A stretch of DNA of 64,000 nt from Clostridium cellulovorans 743B (GTDB lineage Bacteria; Bacillota; Clostridia; Clostridiales; Clostridiaceae). Below the pieces are notes generated by a model that worked only from the letters and a program-made list of their open reading frames with translations, ran no database searches and was not told the origin of the DNA. The stretch lies in contig NC_014393.1 of NCBI RefSeq assembly GCF_000145275.1, positions 2,418,001 to 2,482,000 of the forward strand, in the 5' to 3' direction. The position numbers and the translations under genes are program-made. Of the stretch, positions 42,518-51,643 are shown piece by piece (positions within the stretch are counted from its first letter, which is position 1; each line of letters begins with the position of its first letter).

Positions 42518-43711
42518 TTATGCCAGTTCTTTTATAAAATCTTTTATTCTTGTTAAGCCTTTTAAAATTGTTTCCTTAGAAGCAGCATAGGAAAGTCTTA
42601 TGTACTTCTCATCTCCAAAGGCTTCACCTGGTACTACAGCAACATAATAATTATCTAATAGATGCTTAGAAAAGTCTTGAGCACTATTAATTATTATACC
42701 TTTATATGATTTACCAAACAGCGTGCTAATATTAATCATAATATAAAAAGCACCTTTGGGAGATATGTAACTTATATTATTTATATCGTTAATTAATTCA
42801 CACATGTAATTACGTCTTGCTTCAAATTCCTTGACCATAACTTCAATTTCATTTTGAGGACCCGTTAAAGCTTCAATAGTTGCATATTGAGTTATAGTAG
42901 TAGGATTAGACGTAGTATGACTTTGAATTTTCGACATCACCTTAGCAAGTTCTATATTAGAAGCAGAGTAGCCCATTCTCCAGCCTGTCATAGCATAGGA
43001 TTTTGATACACCATTTATTACAATAGTTCTATTATATGAATCTTCGCTTAATGATGCAATACTAATGTGATTTTCTTTATCATATATTAGCTTTTCATAT
43101 ATTTCATCTGAAATTATAAATAAATCTTTTTCTTTTGCTAAATCAGCAAGAGCTTGCAAATCTTCTTTATAATAAATTGAACCTGTAGGATTGTTAGGAC
43201 TGTTTATTAGGATAGCTTTTGTTTTATCAGTTATTTTTTCGTTTACTTCTTTTGCAACTAGTTTATAGTCATTAGCTTCGTTGCCTTCTAAAATAACTGG
43301 AACTCCACCATATAATTTGATTAATTCTGGATATGTTACCCAATAAGGCTTTACTAAGATAACTTCATCACCAGGGTTTAATATGGCAGCAAATGCATTT
43401 GATAAACATTGTTTTGCACCTGTCGATATTACTATTTGTGATGAGTCGTATTTCAAATTATTTTCTTTTAAAAATTTACATGCTACAGATTTTTTTAATT
43501 CTGGTAGGCCTGAAGCAGCAGTATATCTTGTCTTATTTTCATTAATTGCTCTAATTGCAGCGTTTTTAATATTTTCAGGAGTAGGAAAATCTGGTTCACC
43601 GACACCAAAACCGACTATATCAACGCCCTTTGCTTTTAATTCGTTAGCTTTAGACGTAATTTGTAACGTAACAGAATCGCCTAACGAAAGTGCTTTTTCT
43701 GATAATTTCAT
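42518..43711 (-). CDS. aspB: Pyridoxal-phosphate aminotransferase, aspartate aminotransferase type
   Basis: 397 residues. Class I/II fold-type I aminotransferase: VGFGVGEPDFPTP, SPNNPTGSIY, ISDEIYEKLIYD and the Schiff-base lysine in SKSYAMTGWRMGY. Most similar to the subgroup Ib aspartate aminotransferases, which interconvert aspartate/2-oxoglutarate and oxaloacetate/glutamate. Related aromatic or prephenate aminotransferases cannot be excluded. The ATG at 43711 has GGAGG upstream; an ATG fifteen bases earlier overlaps that site. Confidence 0.88.
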   Translation of the reverse strand: MKLSEKALSLGDSVTLQITSKANELKAKGVDIVGFGVGEPDFPTPENIKNAAIRAINENKTRYTAASGLPELKKSVACKFLKENNLKYDSSQIVISTGAKQCLSNAFAAILNPGDEVILVKPYWVTYPELIKLYGGVPVILEGNEANDYKLVAKEVNEKITDKTKAILINSPNNPTGSIYYKEDLQALADLAKEKDLFIISDEIYEKLIYDKENHISIASLSEDSYNRTIVINGVSKSYAMTGWRMGYSASNIELAKVMSKIQSHTTSNPTTITQYATIEALTGPQNEIEVMVKEFEARRNYMCELINDINNISYISPKGAFYIMINISTLFGKSYKGIIINSAQDFSKHLLDNYYVAVVPGEAFGDEKYIRLSYAASKETILKGLTRIKDFIKELA

Positions 43712-43750
43712 TTGTAATACCTCCAATATGTTAAATCACTTAATTTTAGC

Positions 43751-43788
43751 AAAAATACAAAAGGACTGTAAAGTCCTTTTGTATTTTT
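43751..43788 (-). terminator. spoVS terminator
   Basis: A 17-bp perfect stem with a 4-nt loop; the minus strand ends TTTGTATTTTT. Confidence 0.9.
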
Positions 43789-43800
43789 AATCTAATTCTT

Positions 43801-44061
43801 TTATCTTGGTTGTACTATTAATTTTATAGCAGTTCTTTCTTCACCTTCTATATCTATATCTGTAAACGCAGGAATGCACACTAGATCAATTCCACTAGGA
43901 GCAACAAAGCCCCTAGCGATTGCTATAGCCTTTACAGCTTGATTAATAGCACCTGCACCGATGGCTTGAATTTCTGCTGCCCCTCTTTCTCTTAAAACAC
44001 CTGCTAGAGCTCCTGCTACTGAATTAGGATTTGACTTTGCTGAAACCTTTAATACTTCCAT
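43801..44061 (-). CDS. spoVS: Stage V sporulation protein S
   Basis: 86 residues, nearly the canonical SpoVS sequence (MEVLKVSAKSNPNSVAGALAG...RGFVAPSGIDL...PAFTDI). A small Alba-like protein that affects asymmetric septation and spore coat assembly. GGAGGG precedes the ATG. It lies beside rny, as in other clostridia. Confidence 0.97.
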   Translation of the reverse strand: MEVLKVSAKSNPNSVAGALAGVLRERGAAEIQAIGAGAINQAVKAIAIARGFVAPSGIDLVCIPAFTDIDIEGEERTAIKLIVQPR

Positions 44062-44117
44062 TTTGACCCTCCTACAACAATGTAATCTATTACATCTTAA
44101 TAATTCTACTAATTTTA

Positions 44118-44176
44118 TAAAAATCCTTCTAATTTTAAAAAATCCTTTTAAAATTAAAAAATCCTTTCAAGATATT
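44118..44176. repeat. Three imperfect 19-bp tandem repeats
   Basis: AAAAATCCTT recurs with a 19-bp period (ATCCTT at 44123, 44142 and 44161), separated by AT-rich filler. The last copy forms the left arm of the rny terminator. Confidence 0.6.
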
Positions 44177-44199
44177 TAAATTTTATCTCGAAAGGATTT
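44159..44199 (-). terminator. rny terminator
   Basis: Stem AAATCCTTTC/GAAAGGATTT extended by AGATA/TATCT. The minus strand runs into TTTTTTAATTTT. Confidence 0.8.
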
Positions 44200-44206
44200 A
44201 TCTTAA

Positions 44207-45754
44207 TTATTTTGCATATTCAACAGATCTTACTTCACGAATGACATTTATTTTAATTTGTCCAGGATATTCTAATTCATTTTCAATCCTTTTGACAATA
44301 TCCCTTGCCATTTCAGCTGATGTAATATCATCAACAACTTCTGGTTTAACCATAATCCTAATCTCGCGTCCTGCTTGGATAGCATAAGATTTTTCAACAC
44401 CATCGTAGGAGTTGGCGATTTCTTCTAAATGTTCTAATCTCTTAATATAAGCTTCTAAAGTTTCTCTTCTAGCACCAGGTCTTGCAGCAGAAATGGCGTC
44501 AGCTGCTTGAACAAGGACTGCTTCTAGAGTTTGCATCTCCATGTCTCCATGGTGAGCACCTATAGCATTAACTATTATTGGAGATTCATGATGTTTTTTT
44601 GCAATTTCTGAACCAATTATCGCATGTGGTCCTTCGACCTCATGATCAACAGCTTTACCTATATCATGAAGTAAGCCAGCTCTCTTAGCTAAAGTTGGAT
44701 CCATACCTAATTCTGAAGCCATAAGTCCAGCTAAATGAGATACTTCTATAGAATGCTTTAAAACATTCTGACCATAACTTGTTCTATATTTTAGTCTACC
44801 TAAAATTCTAATAAGTTCAGGATGTAAACCATGTATGCCAGTCTCGAAGGTAGCTTGTTCTCCCTCTTCTTTTATATTACTTTCGACTTCTCTCTTGGCT
44901 TTTTCAACCATTTCTTCGATTCTTGCTGGGTGAATTCTACCATCAAGAATCAATTTTTCAAGAGCAATTCTAGCAACTTCACGTCTTATAGGATCAAAAC
45001 CAGATAATATAACTGCTTCAGGAGTATCATCTATTATTAAATCTACCCCAGTTAATGTTTCCAGAGCACGAATATTTCTTCCTTCTCTACCTATAATTCT
45101 ACCCTTCATTTCGTCATTAGGAAGAGCTACAACATGTACGGTTGATTCAGCAACGTGATCAGCAGCACATCTTTGAATAGCAGTAGTAATAATCTCTCTC
45201 GCTCTTTTGTCAGCTTCTTCTTTTGCTTTAGTTTCAACGTCTTTAATCATAACAGCTGCTTCATGCTTAATTTCTTTACGTAACTTATCTAGTAATTCTT
45301 CTTTTGCTTCCTCAGAAGTTAAACCAGATAAGCGTTCTAGTTCTTTTGCCTGCAATTCATATAAAGCGTCGATGCTTTGCTCTCTTTCATTTAGAGCATT
45401 GATTTTCTTAGTTATGTTTTCTTCTTTCTTTTCAATAGATTCAATCTTTTTATCCAAAGACTCTTCCTTTTGAATATTTCTTCTTTCAAGTCTTTGAACT
45501 TCATTTCTTCTATCTCTTAGCTCTTTATCAAATTCTGCTCTAAGCCTATGAACATCTTCTTTTGCTTCTAGGATTGCTTCTTTTTTCTTTGCTTCAGCAT
45601 CTCTAGTGGCATCCTCCAATATTTTTTTAGCTCTTTCATCAGCGTTTGATAGTTTTTCTAGTGCAGTTTTCTTTGTTAAATAGTAATAAGCAGCTAAAGC
45701 TACTGTGGCTACTACAACTAGTATAACTGCGTATACTATAATAGTTCCTTCCAT
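44207..45754 (-). CDS. rny: Ribonuclease Y
   Basis: 515 residues. A membrane-tethered endoribonuclease that starts mRNA decay. The order is: N-terminal membrane helix (IIVYAVILVVVATVALAAYYYL), a long coiled coil (about 30-200), a KH domain (GRIIGREGRNIRALE), and an HD domain with catalytic HD in LLHDIGKAVDHE. AGGAGGTG precedes the ATG at 45754; upstream in-frame starts lack a site. It has its own promoter (-35 TTGACA, -10 TAAAAT). Confidence 0.97.
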   Translation of the reverse strand: MEGTIIVYAVILVVVATVALAAYYYLTKKTALEKLSNADERAKKILEDATRDAEAKKKEAILEAKEDVHRLRAEFDKELRDRRNEVQRLERRNIQKEESLDKKIESIEKKEENITKKINALNEREQSIDALYELQAKELERLSGLTSEEAKEELLDKLRKEIKHEAAVMIKDVETKAKEEADKRAREIITTAIQRCAADHVAESTVHVVALPNDEMKGRIIGREGRNIRALETLTGVDLIIDDTPEAVILSGFDPIRREVARIALEKLILDGRIHPARIEEMVEKAKREVESNIKEEGEQATFETGIHGLHPELIRILGRLKYRTSYGQNVLKHSIEVSHLAGLMASELGMDPTLAKRAGLLHDIGKAVDHEVEGPHAIIGSEIAKKHHESPIIVNAIGAHHGDMEMQTLEAVLVQAADAISAARPGARRETLEAYIKRLEHLEEIANSYDGVEKSYAIQAGREIRIMVKPEVVDDITSAEMARDIVKRIENELEYPGQIKINVIREVRSVEYAK

Positions 45755-45870
45755 TTTCAAAACACCTCCTTTGCTTATTAAGACTACACAATTAAAGCTA
45801 GAAAAGGTGTTATAATGTTCAAATAGCAAATTTATTAATTATGATAAACCAGTATTTGTATTTAGTTTTA

Positions 45871-45899
45871 ATTTTATATTACTTTTTAAACGTTGTCAA
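45871..45899 (-). promoter_or_regulatory. rny promoter
   Basis: Minus strand: -35 TTGACA (45899-45894), a 17-bp spacer, -10 TAAAAT (45876-45871), about 117 bp before the start codon. Confidence 0.65.
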
Positions 45900-45962
45900 G
45901 ATGAAGGGATTTATTTTATTAGTTAGGTTGTAAGAAACTTCTATAGAAGAATAAAATTTAAG

Positions 45963-46009
45963 AAAAAAATAAACATCATCCAAAAATTTTTGAATGATGT
46001 TTATTTTTT
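45963..46009 (-). terminator. recA terminator
   Basis: A long stem, AAATAAACATCAT paired with ATGATGTTTATTT, with a continuing inner CAAAA/TTTTG. The minus strand ends in a T run. It overlaps the recA stop. Confidence 0.85.
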
Positions 46010-47060
46010 AATCTTCGTCTAGTTCATCAGTTACTATTTCTGTAGCTTTAGAAATATCGCTAAGACCAATTAAAGGCATATTATATTTTTCCCTGATTTT
46101 ATTTTCAACTTCTAAAGCGAGTTCAGGATTTTCAACAAAGAACTGTTTAGCATTTTCTCTTCCTTGACCTAAACGAATATCACCATAGCTAAACCATGCA
46201 CCACTTTTTTGTACAATCTCTTCCTTTACACCAACGTCTAATATGTTACCTGACTTTGAAATTCCCTCGTTATACATTATGTCAAATTCAGCTAATTTAA
46301 AAGGAGGAGCTACTTTATTTTTAATAACCTTAATTTTAGTTCTATTTCCTAAAACATCCTCGCCTTGTTTTATAGAGTCTGTTTTTCTTATATCTAATCT
46401 AACTGATGCGTAGAATTTTAAAGCTCTTCCACCAGGAGTAGTTTCAGGATTACCAAACATAATCCCAACTTTTTCTCTTAACTGATTAATGAAAATTACT
46501 ACACATTTTGATTTGTTTATAGAACCTGCCAGTTTTCTTAAAGCTTGAGACATTAATCTTGCTTGAAGACCTACATGAGCATCGCCCATTTCTCCTTCAA
46601 TTTCTGCCTTTGGCACTAAAGCTGCAACAGAGTCAACAATTACAACATCAACTGCGCCAGAACGAACTAAAGCTTCAGTAATTTCTAATGCCTGTTCACC
46701 TGTGTCTGGTTGAGAAACTATTAAATCTTCTGTGTTTACGCCAACTCTCCTAGCGTAAGCAGGATCTAATGCATGCTCTACATCAATAAATGCAGCTGCC
46801 CCACCTTGTTTTTGAGCTTCAGCAACGACATGAAGTGCAACAGTTGTTTTACCTGAAGATTCTGGTCCATATATTTCAACTATTCTTCCTCTTGGAACAC
46901 CACCTATTCCTAGGGCTACATCAAGAGCTAAACATCCTGTAGGAATAGAATCTACGTCTAAGATAGAATTTTCTCCAAGGGTCATTATAGCTCCTTTGCC
47001 AAATTGCTTTTCTATTTGAGTCATAGCGGCTTGGATTGCTTTTAATTTATCATCATTCAT
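46008..47060 (-). CDS. recA: Recombinase RecA
   Basis: 350 residues. DNA strand exchange and LexA coprotease. Walker A GPESSGKTT, FIDVEHALDPAYA, VDSVAALVP, FINQLREKVG and GGRALKFYASVRLD are all canonical. The ATG at 47060 gives MNDDKLKAIQAAMTQIEKQFGKG, aligned with relatives; its ribosome site (AGGGA) is modest. A GTG 21 bases earlier, behind GAGAGGAAG, is the alternative. A longer reading would start inside the SOS box and is unlikely. Acidic C-terminal tail present. Confidence 0.97.
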   Translation of the reverse strand: MNDDKLKAIQAAMTQIEKQFGKGAIMTLGENSILDVDSIPTGCLALDVALGIGGVPRGRIVEIYGPESSGKTTVALHVVAEAQKQGGAAAFIDVEHALDPAYARRVGVNTEDLIVSQPDTGEQALEITEALVRSGAVDVVIVDSVAALVPKAEIEGEMGDAHVGLQARLMSQALRKLAGSINKSKCVVIFINQLREKVGIMFGNPETTPGGRALKFYASVRLDIRKTDSIKQGEDVLGNRTKIKVIKNKVAPPFKLAEFDIMYNEGISKSGNILDVGVKEEIVQKSGAWFSYGDIRLGQGRENAKQFFVENPELALEVENKIREKYNMPLIGLSDISKATEIVTDELDED

Positions 47061-47096
47061 ATATTTCCCTAAAGGGGTCACCTTCCTCTCAGTAAT

Positions 47097-47110
47097 CGAA
47101 CATTTGTTCA
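47097..47110 (-). promoter_or_regulatory. LexA box at recA
   Basis: CGAACATTTGTTCA read on the plus strand, with a perfect GAACNNNNGTTC core, about 10 bp downstream of the recA -10. LexA bound here would block transcription initiation. Confidence 0.85.
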
Positions 47111-47120
47111 TCTATTTATA

Positions 47121-47148
47121 ATTATAATAGATTTGATCTAGATGTCAA
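47121..47148 (-). promoter_or_regulatory. recA promoter
   Basis: Minus strand: -35 TTGACA (47148-47143), a 16-bp spacer, -10 TATAAT (47126-47121). Both hexamers are perfect. Confidence 0.85.
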
Positions 47149-47159
47149 TAAAAAATTTA

Positions 47160-47186
47160 AAAAGTTCCTAATATTTAGGAACTTTT
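47160..47186 (-). terminator. pgsA terminator
   Basis: A 12-bp perfect stem AAAAGTTCCTAA (47160-47171 with 47175-47186); the minus strand ends CTTTTTAAATTTTTT. It separates pgsA from recA. Confidence 0.85.
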
Positions 47187-47218
47187 ATTTAAATTATAAC
47201 CATTATTTAGTTGAATAA

Positions 47219-47761
47219 TCATTTTTCCTTTAAAACTTTTAAGTTCTTATTAAAATAATCTATTCCAGATATAACAGTAAGAATTACAGCTATTCCTAAG
47301 GCTACCATAGTAAGAGTTTCTAGAATTTCAAAATTAGTATTTACAGTCATTAGTCCGAGGATTATAGCAACTATTTGAGAGATAGTTTTAACTTTTCCCC
47401 AGTTACTTGCTGAGATAACTATTCCTTCTGTTGCAGCAACACTTCTTAAACCAGTTACAGCAAATTCTCTTGTAAGAATTATAACCACTACCCATGCAGG
47501 AACTATTTTTAGTTCAACTAAGGAGATTAAGGCTGCAGTAACTAGAAGTTTATCAGCTAAAGGATCCATAAATTTTCCAAGAGTTGTTACTTGATTTCTG
47601 CTTCTAGCAACATACCCGTCTAAACTATCAGTGATAGATGCTAAAATGAATATAAACGTAGCTATGTAACTCCCATAAGGGATATTTCTAAAGGCTATAA
47701 ATATTAAAAATAAAGGTATCAAAAGTATTCTAGCAATAGTAAGTTTATTTGCAAGATTCAT
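47219..47761 (-). CDS. pgsA: CDP-diacylglycerol-glycerol-3-phosphate 3-phosphatidyltransferase
   Basis: 180 residues, integral membrane. The CDP-alcohol signature DGx2ARx8Gx3Dx3D is in DSLDGYVARSRNQVTTLG...DPLADK. It makes phosphatidylglycerol phosphate, the committed step to PG and cardiolipin. MNLANKLTIARILLIPLF is typical of PgsA. The ATG at 47761 has AGGAG 9 nt upstream and overlaps the end of rimO by 17 bp, so translation is coupled. Confidence 0.92.
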   Translation of the reverse strand: MNLANKLTIARILLIPLFLIFIAFRNIPYGSYIATFIFILASITDSLDGYVARSRNQVTTLGKFMDPLADKLLVTAALISLVELKIVPAWVVVIILTREFAVTGLRSVAATEGIVISASNWGKVKTISQIVAIILGLMTVNTNFEILETLTMVALGIAVILTVISGIDYFNKNLKVLKEK

Positions 47762-49082
47762 CGTATACAACTCCTATTAAATCGTATTCAAGACTATCAA
47801 CAATTTTTACTTTAACAAATTCGCCTATTTTTAAATCTCTGTCAGGTTTAATAAACACTTCTCCATCAATTTCAGGAGACGTTTCGAAGCTTCTACCATA
47901 ATAATATTCAACATCTTTATCTTCTACAATAACTTCATATACTCTGCCAATTTTATTGGTATTAACTTCTGCTGAAACCTCTTGTTGAATGAGCATTAAT
48001 GTCTTTTCTCTTTCTTCTTTAATTTCATCCGGTATTTGATTTCCTAATTTTGCTGCATCAGTGTCTTCTTCTTGAGAGTATTTGAAAACACCTAATTTAT
48101 CAAATTTAATTTCTTTAACAAAGTCTTTTAATTCTTGAAAATCTTCTTCAGTCTCACCAGGGAATCCTACAATTATTGATGTCCTTAAAATTAGACTAGG
48201 AATTCTCTCCTTCATAGCAGAGATTCTTTCTTTTATTATTTCTTTTTTCGTTCTTCTTCTCATTGCTCTTAGAATATTATTACTTATATGTTGAATTGGA
48301 ATATCAAGATAATTACAAATAATTTCATTGTTCGCAATTTCATCTATCAGTTCATCATAAATTTCCTCAGGATAACAATATAAAATTCTGATCCATTTAA
48401 TTCCTTTTATCTTTGATAAGTCGCGAAGTAGCTCATGTAGAACTTTTTTATTATAGATATCTATTCCATACCTAGTAGTATCTTGAGCCACAAGAATAAG
48501 TTCTTTAACACCAGAAGATACTAAATCTTCTGCTTCTTTTAAAATACTTTCTTTAGTTCTACTTCTATACTTACCTCTTATTCTAGGGATTATACAATAA
48601 GAACAATTATTGCTACATCCCTCTGAAATTCTAAGATAAGCTGTTTGTTTACCTGTCGTTAAAATTCTTTTACCTTCATTGATATTAGAATCACTATAAT
48701 TAATCTTAGTTTCTATAGTATTTCCGCTGATTTTTTCTTCAATAAAAGATTTAAGCCTATCATAGTCATTAACACCTAAAATAAAATCTAATTCTGGTAT
48801 TAATTCTAATAATTCAGAACCATATCTTTGAGTCAAGCAACCAGTTGCTACAAGTACTTTACAACTATAGTTTGTTTTATATTTAGCCATTTCTAATATA
48901 GCGTTAATTGATTCTTGTTTAGAAGTTTCTATAAATCCACAGGTGTTTACAATTATGATATCTGCTTCGTTTTCTTCGTTTGTAATTTCATATCCTTCAC
49001 TTAGTTTTGATAAGATAATTTCTGAATCAATTCTGTTTTTATCGCATCCTAAACTAATTAATCCAACCTTTAATTTCTTCAC
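47745..49082 (-). CDS. rimO: Ribosomal protein S12 methylthiotransferase
   Basis: 445 residues. A radical SAM enzyme that methylthiolates an aspartate of ribosomal protein S12. UPF0004 domain with GLISLGCDKNRIDSE, NTCGFI and ATGCLTQRY; radical SAM motif CSNNCSYC near residue 153; C-terminal TRAM domain. LISLGCDKN and the CGFI motif separate it from MiaB (at 14117). GTG start at 49082 with GGAGG 7 nt upstream. Followed by pgsA with overlap. Confidence 0.95.
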   Translation of the reverse strand: MKKLKVGLISLGCDKNRIDSEIILSKLSEGYEITNEENEADIIIVNTCGFIETSKQESINAILEMAKYKTNYSCKVLVATGCLTQRYGSELLELIPELDFILGVNDYDRLKSFIEEKISGNTIETKINYSDSNINEGKRILTTGKQTAYLRISEGCSNNCSYCIIPRIRGKYRSRTKESILKEAEDLVSSGVKELILVAQDTTRYGIDIYNKKVLHELLRDLSKIKGIKWIRILYCYPEEIYDELIDEIANNEIICNYLDIPIQHISNNILRAMRRRTKKEIIKERISAMKERIPSLILRTSIIVGFPGETEEDFQELKDFVKEIKFDKLGVFKYSQEEDTDAAKLGNQIPDEIKEEREKTLMLIQQEVSAEVNTNKIGRVYEVIVEDKDVEYYYGRSFETSPEIDGEVFIKPDRDLKIGEFVKVKIVDSLEYDLIGVVYDESCK

Positions 49083-49181
49083 TAGTGTTCCTCCTGCGTT
49101 GCATAATTCTTATTATATTTTATAGCTAAAAAGATAATTATACAAGGAAAATAATTTTTGTATTTCCATGGAAATAATTAC

Positions 49182-51476
49182 CTAATCTATATCTGATTCT
49201 ACTCTACCAACTAGTATGTTTCTTGGCTTACTTCCATCCTTAGCTGATATAATTCCTTTTAACTCCAACTGATCTATGATTCTAGCTGCTCTATTGTAGC
49301 CTATCCTTAGTCGTCTTTGTAGCAGTGAAGTGGAAGCTTGACCACTTTCTATAACAATTCTCGTTGCTTCATCTAATAATTCATCGAAGTCATCAGTACT
49401 TGATTCGGAACTTGTAGGAGTATTAATATGCTCAATTATTTCTTCTTTATATTCGACTGGGTCTTGTTGATCTTTAATAAAGTTTACTATATTCTCTACT
49501 TCCTCCTCTGATACAAAAGCTCCTTGAACTCTAAGGGGCTTTGATTCTCCAACTGGATAATATAACATGTCGCCTTTACCTAAAAGTTTTTCAGCACCAG
49601 AACTGTCTAGAATCGTTCTAGAGTCAATTTGACTAGATACAGCAAAAGATATTCTTGATGGAATATTTGCCTTAATAACACCTGTTATTACGTCAACAGA
49701 TGGTCTTTGGGTTGCTATTACTAGGTGCATACCTGCAGCTCTGGCCATTTGAGCTAGTCTTGCTATATAATCTTCTATATCGTTTGGACAAACCATCATA
49801 AGATCTGCTAATTCATCGATAATTATAACAATGCATTGCATTTTTTCTTGTACTTTGCCTTTGTTAAATAGCTCATTGTATCCTTCTATATTTCTAACAT
49901 TGTTATCTGCAAAGGTTTGATATCTTTTAACCATTTCATTTACGGCCCAATTTAACGCTCCTGCAGCTTTCTTAGGATTTGTTACAACTGGAATCAAAAG
50001 ATGCGGTATTCCATTATAGATGCTTAATTCAACAACTTTAGGGTCAATCATAAGTAACTTTACATCATCTGGCGAATATTTATAAAGTAAGCTTATTATC
50101 AAAGTATTAATACATACACTTTTTCCTGAACCTGTAGCTCCTGCGATTAATAGATGGGGCATCTTTGTTAAATCTGCAACTACACAAGCTCCACTTATAT
50201 CTTTACCAAGTGCAAAAGCTAATCTTTTATTTGTTTCTAAGAAGGTGTTAGACTCTATTACTTCCTTGAGATATACAGCAGTTACATCTTTATTAGGAAC
50301 CTCAATTCCTACAGCTGCTTTACCAGGAATCGGTGCTTCTATTCTTACCCCTGAGGCTGCAAGATTTAATGCTATGTCATCTGCTAAGTTTACAATTTTA
50401 CTTACTTTAACACCAGCACTAGGCTGGATTTCATAACGAGTAACTGCAGGTCCTCTACTCACTTGAAGCACCTTGGCGTCTACACCAAAACTATTTAATG
50501 TTTCTTCTAGTTTTGTAGCACTTGCTAATAATTCTTTTTTATCATTTTTATTTAGCTTTGAAGAATTGTTTTCATTTAATAATTCTAATGCAGGGAAGTT
50601 ATAGTTAATTTCTTCTTTTATAGAATTAGTTTTAATTTCAAGCTCAAAGTCAATGGAAGTTTCTTCTTCCTTTTTTAATTCTTTTGAGTAGTTTTCTGTT
50701 TGTACATTTTTCTTCGTCCCAGTAACTTCTGTATTATTTTTGTTAGTACCTAAGTCCTCAGCACCTTGAACCTGGCTATTTTGAGTTTCTTCATCTTTAT
50801 CTACATCAAAGGTAAAGAGTTTAATTTTCCTTCTGTTTTCTTTATGATTATCGTTGATATGAGTATCTTCCACAATTTTAGGTTCTTCAGTTGGAATACT
50901 ATTTTTAATATTTTTTTGTTTATTAGGAGATTTTTTATTAGCAAAAATTGCGAAGAAATCCTTTAAGGATTTTTCTGATATCATTAAAGAAGCTACAATA
51001 AATAAAGCGAAAATGAATATATAGCTTCCCAATTCTCCTACTAAATTATTTAGAGGAATAAGGATTAAATAAGAGATAATTCCACCATGAATCTTAGAAT
51101 TAGAATAAAATAATAATTTTAATCCTTCCTTGAAATCTCCTGTATAGTAATCAAGAAAATTTATTCTTTGAATAATCATTAATATACTTAAGATAAATAA
51201 TAAGATACCATAAAATTTCAAATGAAACTTTAAAGAACCTGAAGTCTTAATGTAACAATATCCAATAAAACAGCAGATAAATGGAAATACAACTGAGCCA
51301 AGTCCAAATAAAATCAATAAAAATCTATATAAACCAATACCTAAAATTCCAGCAAAACTTGGTTGTACTAAGCTAATTAAAGAAAATAGCCCTAAAGCAA
51401 TTAATAATATGCCTCCAATATCAGCATTTAGCTGATAAGTGTCTTTATTATTTTTAGTATTCCTTCTTGTAGCCAC
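49182..51476 (-). CDS. ftsK: DNA translocase FtsK/SpoIIIE
   Basis: 764 residues. Four N-terminal membrane helices (about 20-170), an acidic and Lys-rich linker (about 190-310), then the motor: Walker A GATGSGKSV near residue 440, Walker B VIIIDELADLMM, TQRPSVDVITG. A winged-helix gamma domain at the C-terminus (SLLQRRLRIGYNRAARIIDQLE) reads orienting DNA sequences. It pumps chromosomal DNA across the division or sporulation septum. GTG start with GGAGGTG 7 nt upstream. FtsK and SpoIIIE roles cannot be separated by sequence alone. Confidence 0.95.
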   Translation of the reverse strand: MATRRNTKNNKDTYQLNADIGGILLIALGLFSLISLVQPSFAGILGIGLYRFLLILFGLGSVVFPFICCFIGYCYIKTSGSLKFHLKFYGILLFILSILMIIQRINFLDYYTGDFKEGLKLLFYSNSKIHGGIISYLILIPLNNLVGELGSYIFIFALFIVASLMISEKSLKDFFAIFANKKSPNKQKNIKNSIPTEEPKIVEDTHINDNHKENRRKIKLFTFDVDKDEETQNSQVQGAEDLGTNKNNTEVTGTKKNVQTENYSKELKKEEETSIDFELEIKTNSIKEEINYNFPALELLNENNSSKLNKNDKKELLASATKLEETLNSFGVDAKVLQVSRGPAVTRYEIQPSAGVKVSKIVNLADDIALNLAASGVRIEAPIPGKAAVGIEVPNKDVTAVYLKEVIESNTFLETNKRLAFALGKDISGACVVADLTKMPHLLIAGATGSGKSVCINTLIISLLYKYSPDDVKLLMIDPKVVELSIYNGIPHLLIPVVTNPKKAAGALNWAVNEMVKRYQTFADNNVRNIEGYNELFNKGKVQEKMQCIVIIIDELADLMMVCPNDIEDYIARLAQMARAAGMHLVIATQRPSVDVITGVIKANIPSRISFAVSSQIDSRTILDSSGAEKLLGKGDMLYYPVGESKPLRVQGAFVSEEEVENIVNFIKDQQDPVEYKEEIIEHINTPTSSESSTDDFDELLDEATRIVIESGQASTSLLQRRLRIGYNRAARIIDQLELKGIISAKDGSKPRNILVGRVESDID

Positions 51477-51550
51477 TTCTTATCACCTCCAATATGAGTA
51501 TTTCTACATTAGTTATTTAATACCTTTAATTAGACCTGCTTTAAAGAAGC

Positions 51551-51611
51551 AATGATCAATATATAATGGAATTGCAGTTATGTCACATAATTCCACAAGT
51601 AACTGATCATT
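51551..51611. repeat. Nested inverted repeats between ftsK and the CsoR-like gene
   Basis: AATGATCA (51551-51558) pairs with TGATCATT (51604-51611), and inside it TGGAATT (51567-51573) pairs with AATTCCA (51589-51595). It lies downstream of the CsoR-like gene and upstream of ftsK; terminator, operator or leader structure are all possible. Confidence 0.5.
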
Positions 51612-51643
51612 ATTTTATTAAGAAATAATGATAGACTGAAAGT

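Noticed and set aside
42518..43711. Link between the aminotransferase and the Asp-using synthetase
   Set aside because: It lies more than 30 kb away in a conserved housekeeping neighbourhood, so there is no genetic linkage.
47061..47111. Longer RecA N-terminus
   Set aside because: The extension would be translated through the SOS box just downstream of the promoter -10, lacks a ribosome site and is absent from RecA proteins.
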